From contig QCPD01000001.1 of the NCBI GenBank assembly GCA_003209755.1, forward strand, positions 1-64,000: 64,000 bases of DNA, read 5' to 3'. The notes beneath the pieces were generated by a model. The model was not told the origin of the DNA. It ran no database searches and saw only the letters and a program-made list of their open reading frames with translations. The DNA comes from Prochlorococcus sp. AG-436-C14 (GTDB taxonomy: Bacteria; Cyanobacteriota; Cyanobacteriia; PCC-6307; Cyanobiaceae). The translations under genes were made by a program, and so were the position numbers. Below are positions 57,628 through 64,000 of this stretch, piece after piece (within the stretch, counting starts at the first letter, position 1; every line of letters begins with the position of its first letter).

Positions 57628-57784
57628 AAGCCTTTCTATGACATGATTTTTTCGAGATCTTTAATATGTAGAGATCAATTCAGGGGCAATCATGTAAATT
57701 AATTTGTTCATCAATTTGAACCTATAAGCCAACAGAAATCATAGATGATGTTCATAATGCCCAAAACGAGTTCTAATCCTGAAT

Positions 57785-58894
57785 ATGGTGATGGGAATGG
57801 GAAACAAATCTAGTTTCAACATGGATGAAGGAATCCTACCCAGTCAATCTGCACGTATTGAGGTTATTGGCGTTGGGGGCGGCGGAAGTAATGCCGTCAA
57901 TAGAATGATTAATAGTGATCTTGATGGAGTCACATATCGAGTACTAAATACTGACGCTCAAGCTCTTATCCAATCATCAGCCACTCATAGAGTTCAGCTT
58001 GGTCAAAGCTTAACTAGAGGTCTTGGGGCAGGCGGCAATCCAAGCATTGGACAAAAAGCTGCAGAAGAATCGAGAGCTGATCTTCAACAAGCCTTAGAAG
58101 GAGTAGACCTAGTATTTATTGCCGCTGGTATGGGAGGAGGTACTGGAACAGGAGCAGCCCCTGTAGTTGCTCAGGTTGCTAAAGAAAGTGGTGCTTTGAC
58201 TGTAGGGATAGTTACCAAACCATTTAGTTTTGAAGGGAAACGACGTTTAAGACAAGCTGATGAAGGTATCGCAAGACTTGCAGAAAATGTAGATACATTA
58301 ATTGTCATTCCAAACGACAGATTAAAAGACGTAATTTCTGGAGCACCTTTGCAAGAGGCCTTTAGAAGCGCTGATGATGTTCTTATGAAAGGAGTACAAG
58401 GAATAAGCGACATAATTACTTGTCCTGGATTAGTGAATGTAGATTTTGCTGATGTACGTTCTGTTATGACGGAAGCAGGTACTGCGCTTTTAGGAATTGG
58501 TTTAGGGTCTGGAAGGTCAAGAGCACTGGAAGCAGCTCAAGCAGCAATCAATAGTCCTCTTTTGGAAGCAGCCAGAATAGATGGAGCAAAAGGATGCGTG
58601 ATAAACATAACTGGAGGGAAAGATATGACTCTTGAAGATATGACATCGGCTTCTGAGGTCATATCCGATGTAGTAGATCCAGAAGCAAATATAATTGTAG
58701 GTACAGTTGTTGATGAAAAACTTGAAGGAGAGATTCAGGTAACCGTGATTGCTACTGGATTCGACAGTAATCAAATTTATTCAAAGGAAAGAAACAGAGC
58801 AAGACTTTCGCCTCAATCACTTTACGAACAATCAGAAGTAAGAGAAGCAGGGGCTTCGATACCTGAGTTCTTACGTTTAAGACAAAATCGTTGA
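57785..58894 (+). CDS. ftsZ: Cell division protein FtsZ
   Basis: A 369-residue tubulin-like GTPase forming the division ring. [17 protein letters not shown], the tubulin signature [18 protein letters not shown] and the T7 loop region [11 protein letters not shown] are intact; the C-terminal peptide is [11 protein letters not shown]. Starts at ATG 57785 (ATG 57791 also possible), 157 bases after ftsQ, so it probably has its own promoter. Confidence 0.96.
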   Translation: MVMGMGNKSSFNMDEGILPSQSARIEVIGVGGGGSNAVNRMINSDLDGVTYRVLNTDAQALIQSSATHRVQLGQSLTRGLGAGGNPSIGQKAAEESRADLQQALEGVDLVFIAAGMGGGTGTGAAPVVAQVAKESGALTVGIVTKPFSFEGKRRLRQADEGIARLAENVDTLIVIPNDRLKDVISGAPLQEAFRSADDVLMKGVQGISDIITCPGLVNVDFADVRSVMTEAGTALLGIGLGSGRSRALEAAQAAINSPLLEAARIDGAKGCVINITGGKDMTLEDMTSASEVISDVVDPEANIIVGTVVDEKLEGEIQVTVIATGFDSNQIYSKERNRARLSPQSLYEQSEVREAGASIPEFLRLRQNR

Positions 58895-58918
58895 GACTTA
58901 TCAACTTACTTCGATTAA

Positions 58919-59016
58919 GGTGACCCGGAATCCACGCCTGCTTTGAGCATCCCGTATGGCTGCTACCTTCCGGTCCTGACCAGGTTTGGGCGTCACAGCC
59001 GCATGGGGCCGAGTCA
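58919..59016 (-). ncRNA. ffs: SRP RNA (small bacterial type)
   Basis: On the minus strand the segment reads GGTCAGGACCGGAAGGTAGC followed by AGCC near its centre, the conserved apical loop of the bacterial 4.5S/SRP RNA that binds Ffh. The outer arms pair (GACTCGGCCCC against the far end GGATTCCGGGTC in part). Size near 97 bases fits. It lies between ftsZ and panB, antisense to the reading direction. Exact ends are approximate. Confidence 0.92.
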
Positions 59017-59057
59017 CTAATATTCTAGCAATAGCTAATCACGTTATTAAGAATTAA

Positions 59058-59876
59058 ATGCAAACCACAGAATTGGTTCGTTTTAAAAAGTTAGGCAAAC
59101 AGATAACTGTATTAACTGCATGGGATGCTATCTCATCCTCAATAGTCGAGGCAGCAGGAGCTGATGTAGTTCTAGTTGGAGATTCACTTGGAATGGTTGT
59201 CCTTGGACACGCGACGACTCTTCCAGTAACACTTGATCAAATGCTTCACCACACACAGGCTGTTTGCAGAGGTTTTCGTAAATCTCTTCCCGAGCAACCA
59301 TTAGTAGTTTGTGATCTCCCTTTTTTAAGTTATCAATGTGGTGAGGACAAGGCTGTTGCAGCTGCTGGAACTCTCCTTAAAAATTCTTCTGCTTCAGCAG
59401 TGAAACTTGAAGGGGCGGAACCTGAGACTTTATTGGTAATTAAAAGACTTGTTAGGATGGGAATTCCAGTAATGGGACATCTTGGCCTAACTCCGCAATC
59501 AGTTCATCAACTTGGATATAAATCACAAGCCAGGGATAAAGATAGTCAAGAAAGAATTTTTACAGATTCAAAAATGCTTCAAGAATCAGGATGTTTTGCA
59601 ATAGTTTTAGAACACATACCAGGAGAAATTGCCAGCCGATTAAAAAAAAATTTAGACATTCCTGTGATTGGCATTGGAGCAGGCAGTGATTGCGATGGGC
59701 AGGTAAGAGTTACAGCTGATATTCTTGGCCTTTCAATTACACAGCCTCCTTTTGCAAAACCTTTACTTGCAGGACGAGAACTTTGTATAGATGCCCTAAA
59801 AGAATGGATTAATTCTACTGATCTCGATCAAGTGAATCCCACCACAAAAACATCTGAATCAAGATCTGATTGCTAA
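59058..59876 (+). CDS. panB: Ketopantoate hydroxymethyltransferase
   Basis: A 272-residue enzyme of pantothenate synthesis. [59 protein letters not shown]-like (here QLGYKSQ) and [18 protein letters not shown] fit the family. Its 3' end overlaps the convergent hemW by 62 bases. Confidence 0.94.
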   Translation: MQTTELVRFKKLGKQITVLTAWDAISSSIVEAAGADVVLVGDSLGMVVLGHATTLPVTLDQMLHHTQAVCRGFRKSLPEQPLVVCDLPFLSYQCGEDKAVAAAGTLLKNSSASAVKLEGAEPETLLVIKRLVRMGIPVMGHLGLTPQSVHQLGYKSQARDKDSQERIFTDSKMLQESGCFAIVLEHIPGEIASRLKKNLDIPVIGIGAGSDCDGQVRVTADILGLSITQPPFAKPLLAGRELCIDALKEWINSTDLDQVNPTTKTSESRSDC

Positions 59877-61047
59877 TTTGCATCCCCCTGGGATCACTTA
59901 AAAAATACCTTCCATTGTTTCTCAATAGAGAACCTTCTTTTAAGGAATTTAGCCAAAATTTATCCAGTAATTTTAAATTCTTATCGCATTCTTTTTGCGT
60001 CCATCCAGCATTTTTTGCAAGTTCCTCCAAATGAACACCCTCACGTCTTCTTAAACCAATCATAATTAGTTCATCCAATGGCATTTGTCTTGACTTTTCA
60101 TTAGACAAAGTTTTCTCTAAAAATATACTCTCTTGCTGGTTAAGCCATTTTTTATAACCAGCAATAGTTCTTGGTCGAGAGAATCTCTCCCCCCAAGGAG
60201 CACTTGTTGCCCCCATCCCAAAGCCCCACCAACCAGCACCGCTCCAATACACTCGATTATGTCTAGATGCGTGACCAGGTAATGAATAACTTGAAATCTC
60301 GTATCTAGAGAAACCCTTACTTTTGAGAAATCTATTGGTTTGAAAATCTATTTTTTGAGCTTCAAATTCAATTGGAATATTTAACTTGCCTTTTTTGTGT
60401 ATTCTTCCAAAAACAGTGTCTGGTTCAATAGTCAAATCGTAAATTGACAAATGTGGAGCTTCCGTATCAACTGCTTGTTCCAACTCTTTAATCCAATTAG
60501 ATAAGTTTGATCCTGGAAGATTTTGAATCAAATCAAGGCTCCAACTTCTTAGTATTCCTTTTTTAAATAAGTTATTAAGCCAACTACAAGCCTCAATTAC
60601 TTGGGAACGATTATGTTTTCTACCAATTAAGCTCAAAGTTTTGTCATCAAACGCCTGACCACCCAAGCTAAATCTATTGATTCCTATTTCTACGTATCCG
60701 TTCAAATCATTTTCAAAAAATGTTGCTGGATCAACTTCCATAGTTATCTCGGCACCATCTTGAAATCCAAATTTTCCTTGAAGATTTTTCAATAAATCAC
60801 CCACCTCATTTTTTTTCAATAAAGAAGGGGTTCCACCACCTAAATAGATTGTTGATAATGCAGGCCCTCTAGGGGCAATTGAAATTTCTCTATGAAGCAA
60901 TTCTAAATATGCGTTTATTGAAGATACCCCTGGACTACCTGGTGCTTGAGCGCTATCACCTAAAGGGATAATGGAAAAATCACAGTAAAAGCATCTTTTA
61001 TGGCAAAAGGGTATATGCAAATATGCACTTCTTGGTGGGGCTACCAT
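59815..61047 (-). CDS. hemW: HemW-like radical-SAM protein
   Basis: A 410-residue radical-SAM protein related to HemN. The cluster motif is CHKRCFYC in [18 protein letters not shown], followed by [12 protein letters not shown] and [12 protein letters not shown]. HemW is thought to be a heme chaperone; HemN-type oxidase activity is less likely because the N-terminal extension of HemN is absent. Overlaps panB tail to tail. Confidence 0.9.
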   Translation of the reverse strand: MVAPPRSAYLHIPFCHKRCFYCDFSIIPLGDSAQAPGSPGVSSINAYLELLHREISIAPRGPALSTIYLGGGTPSLLKKNEVGDLLKNLQGKFGFQDGAEITMEVDPATFFENDLNGYVEIGINRFSLGGQAFDDKTLSLIGRKHNRSQVIEACSWLNNLFKKGILRSWSLDLIQNLPGSNLSNWIKELEQAVDTEAPHLSIYDLTIEPDTVFGRIHKKGKLNIPIEFEAQKIDFQTNRFLKSKGFSRYEISSYSLPGHASRHNRVYWSGAGWWGFGMGATSAPWGERFSRPRTIAGYKKWLNQQESIFLEKTLSNEKSRQMPLDELIMIGLRRREGVHLEELAKNAGWTQKECDKNLKLLDKFWLNSLKEGSLLRNNGRYFLSDPRGMQISNQILIQMFLWWDSLDRDQ

Positions 61048-61155
61048 TTGAGATCTAGATATACAAATCCAAATAAATGGTCACTTTTACAATCCAAATC
61101 TTTGAGAATAAATAAAGCTCTAGTAAAAAACCATAAGCAAGCATAACCTGAATAT

Positions 61156-62265
61156 ATGGCAGACTTAGTTATTCTGGTTTTATTTCTTGTCTCAGGTGCC
61201 ATCACCGGATGGATAGGAGTGAATTGGTTACCTGAAGAGACTCTAGATCATATTACTAATCTAAAAAATTTAAAAATTGCTCTATCAGGATTAACCGCTC
61301 TTGTAGGTCTTTTAATAGCCTTCCTTTTTCAGCAATTTAGAAATAAATTTACCAAAAGAGTAAGAACTATGCCAACGGATCTACTCGTTAGCAGATCTGT
61401 TGGCATAGTTCTTGGACTTGTCATAGCAACCCTTTTATTAGTACCTGTTCTACTTTTGCCATTACCAGCTGAATTGTTTTTTGTAAAACCTATTTTTGCT
61501 GTACTTAGCAACATTTTTTTTGGAGTACTCGGATATAACCTTGCCGATGTTCATGGTCGAACTATTTTACGTCTTTTCAATCCCAATAGCACTGAATCTT
61601 TGCTAATGGCAGATGGGATCCTAACTCCAGCCAGTGCAAAAGTTTTAGATACCAGTGTAATAATTGATGGCCGTATTCAATCCCTCCTTAGATTTGGGCT
61701 AATAGAAGGGCAAATAATTGTAGCCCAGTCAGTTATGGATGAACTACAAAAACTAGCTGACTCAAGTAACAACGAAAAGAGAGGGAAAGGAAGAAGAGGT
61801 CTAAAATTGCTTAACCAATTAAGAGAAAGTTATGGAAGAAGATTGGTTATCAATAGTACAAAATATGAAGGAGAGGGAACTGATGAAATTCTTTTAAAAT
61901 TAACCTCAGACATTGCAGGAATATTAATCACTGTGGATTACAACTTATCTCAAGTAGCTTTAGTACAAGAAATAAAAGTTCTTAACTTAAGTGATCTAGT
62001 ACTCGCAGTTAGGCCTGAAGTTCAACCTGGTGAAAAGTTAAATTTAAAAGTAGTTAGAGAAGGTAAGGAAAATTCGCAAGGTATTGCCTATCTTGAAGAT
62101 GGCACAATGGTAGTTATTGAGGAGGGTCTCCAATGGATCGGTAAAAGAATAGAAGTAGTTGTGACTGGAGCATTACAAACACCGACGGGCCGAATGGTTT
62201 TTAGTAAAGCTTCAAATGATCAGCCCCCGAACAAATTTGAAAAAACAAAAGCATCTCAAGGCTAG
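61156..62265 (+). CDS. PIN-TRAM membrane protein
   Basis: A 369-residue protein with four predicted N-terminal membrane segments (about 1-145), a PIN nuclease-like domain (about 163-285; acidic sites in VLDTSVIIDGRI, VMDELQKLAD and TVDYNLSQVA) and a C-terminal TRAM domain (about 295-355, GIAYLEDGTMVVIEEG). This is the YacL-type architecture. Activity and substrate unknown. A 52-bp near-palindrome lies within residues 69-87. Confidence 0.85.
   Translation: MADLVILVLFLVSGAITGWIGVNWLPEETLDHITNLKNLKIALSGLTALVGLLIAFLFQQFRNKFTKRVRTMPTDLLVSRSVGIVLGLVIATLLLVPVLLLPLPAELFFVKPIFAVLSNIFFGVLGYNLADVHGRTILRLFNPNSTESLLMADGILTPASAKVLDTSVIIDGRIQSLLRFGLIEGQIIVAQSVMDELQKLADSSNNEKRGKGRRGLKLLNQLRESYGRRLVINSTKYEGEGTDEILLKLTSDIAGILITVDYNLSQVALVQEIKVLNLSDLVLAVRPEVQPGEKLNLKVVREGKENSQGIAYLEDGTMVVIEEGLQWIGKRIEVVVTGALQTPTGRMVFSKASNDQPPNKFEKTKASQG
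61362..61413. repeat. 52-bp near-palindrome inside a gene
   Basis: The two 26-base halves (61362-61387 and 61388-61413) are reverse complements at 22 of 26 positions, with the outer 15 bases (AAGAACTATGCCAAC) perfect. The plus frame encodes RTMPTDLLVSRSVGIVL and the minus strand, in register, encodes RTMPTDLLTSRSVGIVL. Confidence 0.9.
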
Positions 62266-62304
62266 ATCTAGCTAGGCTCGAATTCAAGAAGACTTAACTT
62301 CATA

Positions 62305-62979
62305 ATGACTGCATCTTCCCCGTATTATGGCGACTCTGCCGTAATGAGAACTCCACCCCCTGATTTACCATCTCTTCTTCTGAAAGAAAGGATAGTTTAT
62401 TTAGGCTTGCCACTATTTTCCGATGATGATGCCAAAAGGCAGCTAGGAATGGATGTCACTGAACTAATTATTGCCCAACTTCTTTTTCTGGAATTTGATA
62501 ATTCAGAGAAACCTATTTATTTTTACATTAACTCAACTGGAACAAGTTGGTACACAGGAGATGCAATCGGATTTGAAACTGAAGCCTTCGCAATCTGCGA
62601 CACTCTCAGATACGTGAAGCCTCCAGTTCATACTATTTGCATAGGTCAAGCCATGGGAACTGCAGCAGTAATATTATCGGCCGGGACAAAAGGGCAACGA
62701 GCAGCATTGCCTCATGCATCAATTGTCCTTCATCAACCTAGAAGTGGAGCGCAAGGCCAAGCAACAGATATTCAAATCAGAGCAAATGAGGTTATTCATA
62801 ACAAGAAAGCAATGCTAGAAATCCTTAGTCATAACACAGGTAGATCAGTAGATCAATTATCAAAAGACTCAGATCGAATGAGTTATCTTAACCCTCATGA
62901 AGCAGTTGATTATGGGATTATAGATCGTGTTCTCACTAGTAGAAAAGACTTACCAGGCGAGAAAATTTTGGCCACATAA
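62305..62979 (+). CDS. clpR: ClpR, ClpP-like subunit lacking the catalytic Ser
   Basis: A 224-residue ClpP-fold protein. Aligned to the ClpP paralogue just downstream, the active-site Ser (AASMGA) is replaced by Gly (ICIGQAMGTAAVILSAG); the His of VLHQPRSG is kept. This is the ClpR type, which forms mixed rings with ClpP3 in cyanobacteria. Same strand as clpP, 63 bases upstream. Confidence 0.92.
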   Translation: MTASSPYYGDSAVMRTPPPDLPSLLLKERIVYLGLPLFSDDDAKRQLGMDVTELIIAQLLFLEFDNSEKPIYFYINSTGTSWYTGDAIGFETEAFAICDTLRYVKPPVHTICIGQAMGTAAVILSAGTKGQRAALPHASIVLHQPRSGAQGQATDIQIRANEVIHNKKAMLEILSHNTGRSVDQLSKDSDRMSYLNPHEAVDYGIIDRVLTSRKDLPGEKILAT

Positions 62980-63042
62980 CCAAATAATTTTTCCAATTTT
63001 TTTTTCATCATTACCCTCAACTACTAAAACATTAAATTAGCC

Positions 63043-63645
63043 ATGCCTATAGGTACCCCAAGCGTTCCATACCGTCTTCCTGGAAGCCAATTCGAAAGAT
63101 GGGTTGATATATATACAAGACTTGGTGCGGAGAGAATTCTATTTCTAGGTCAAGAAGTAAACGACGGCATTGCTAATAGCCTAGTAGCACAAATGCTTTA
63201 TCTTGATTCTGAAGATAGTAGTAAGCCAATTTATTTGTATATAAATAGTCCTGGAGGCTCAGTAACTGCGGGGTTAGCTATCTATGACACGATGAAATAT
63301 GTAAAAAGTGACCTTGTAACCATTTGTGTTGGCTTGGCGGCCTCAATGGGTGCTTTTTTACTCTCTGCAGGAACAAAAGGCAAAAGGCTTGCGCTACCCC
63401 ACAGCAGAATAATGATTCACCAGCCACTTGGCGGTACTGCCCAAAGACAAGCGAGTGACATAGAGATTGAAGCACGTGAAATTCTTAGAATTAAAGAAAT
63501 GCTCAATAAATCTATGGCAGAGATGACAGGACAAACATATAAAAAAATAGAAAAGGATACTGATCGTGATTACTTTTTGAGCGCTGAAGAAGCAAAAGAT
63601 TATGGCCTAATCGACCGAGTGATAACCCATCCAAGTGAAAATTAA
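63043..63645 (+). CDS. clpP: ClpP protease subunit (ClpP3-type)
   Basis: A 200-residue serine protease subunit. Catalytic Ser in [15 protein letters not shown], His in IMIHQPLGG and Asp in [15 protein letters not shown]. Adjacent to clpR, as expected for the essential ClpP3/R complex of cyanobacteria, which works with ClpC. Start ATG 63043. Confidence 0.94.
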   Translation: MPIGTPSVPYRLPGSQFERWVDIYTRLGAERILFLGQEVNDGIANSLVAQMLYLDSEDSSKPIYLYINSPGGSVTAGLAIYDTMKYVKSDLVTICVGLAASMGAFLLSAGTKGKRLALPHSRIMIHQPLGGTAQRQASDIEIEAREILRIKEMLNKSMAEMTGQTYKKIEKDTDRDYFLSAEEAKDYGLIDRVITHPSEN

Positions 63646-63749
63646 GATGAAAATTAGTCTGTCATATTAATTAAATTGTCTTGATAGTCAAAAAAAAATA
63701 TCAACGAAAGTAGTTTCAATAGCACTCTATTTCGTAAGCTCAGCCTTAA

Positions 63750-64000
<251 letters not shown>

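Overview
The window looks like a chromosomal segment of a marine picocyanobacterium, most probably a low-light Prochlorococcus (NATL-like). The basis is the AT-rich, gene-dense sequence with short spacers, and the combination of Ni-superoxide dismutase with its own peptidase, the ARC6-type division protein Ftn2/ZipN, a ClpR/ClpP pair, a Tic21-type DUF3611 protein, and a ThiE with the cyanobacterial N-terminal extension. The genus is an inference from gene content; no database search was possible.

Positions 1 to about 11,000 are an accessory, island-like region with long AT-rich spacers and damaged genes. It carries a Gna1-like acetyltransferase, a DegT-family sugar aminotransferase, rfbB and rfbA (dTDP-sugar synthesis), a TPR-O-GlcNAc-transferase-like gene broken by one extra A in an A8 run, and a convergent TPR protein with a GT9-like C-terminal domain. 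The left edge holds a second, decayed copy of the leader of the TPR-glycosyltransferase gene. The common theme is nucleotide-sugar supply and glycosylation, probably of the cell surface or of proteins. A spacer at 10,218-10,756 holds two exact cyanobacterial DnaA-box sequences; short open frames at 10,065-10,217, 10,757-10,903 and 11,051-11,269 may be small genes.

From 11,297 onward the window is core genome. 11.3-16.8 kb (minus strand): lexA with two LexA-box-like sites, argF, ftsH, ribD, a DUF3122 protein and a small unknown. 16.9-25.5 kb: cobL, nadK, pheS, surE, a DUF3611 protein, ribF, thiE-thiS, a DUF1517 protein and a small gene split by an in-frame stop. 25.5-35.2 kb (mostly minus): larB, a TIGR03792-type protein, a fused trmD-ispF, era, a BI-1 family protein, phoH, rpsP, ffh and ftn2. 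35.3-46.7 kb: pdhA, a sigma factor, nnr, mnmA, lnt, an FKBP isomerase, sodN-sodX, trpC, lpdA and an rRNA/tRNA methyltransferase. 46.9-64 kb: murA, tRNA-Leu, argD-folC, a GlcD-like oxidase, a cytosine-deaminase-like amidohydrolase, tRNA-His, miaB, ddl, an unknown membrane protein, ftsQ, ftsZ, the SRP RNA, panB, hemW, a PIN-TRAM protein, clpR-clpP and the start of ilvC.

Several genes work together: Ffh with the SRP RNA (targeting), Ftn2 with FtsQ and FtsZ (division), MurA with Ddl (peptidoglycan precursors), PdhA with LpdA (pyruvate dehydrogenase), RibD with RibF (flavins), ThiE with ThiS (thiamine), and SodN with SodX. No large undescribed multigene system is evident. The items most worth a second look are the poly-A frameshift and 102-bp repeats in the TPR glycosyltransferase gene, the TrmD-IspF fusion, the stop-split gene at 25,163, the DnaA-box spacer, and a 52-bp coding palindrome at 61,362 that spells almost the same peptide on both strands.
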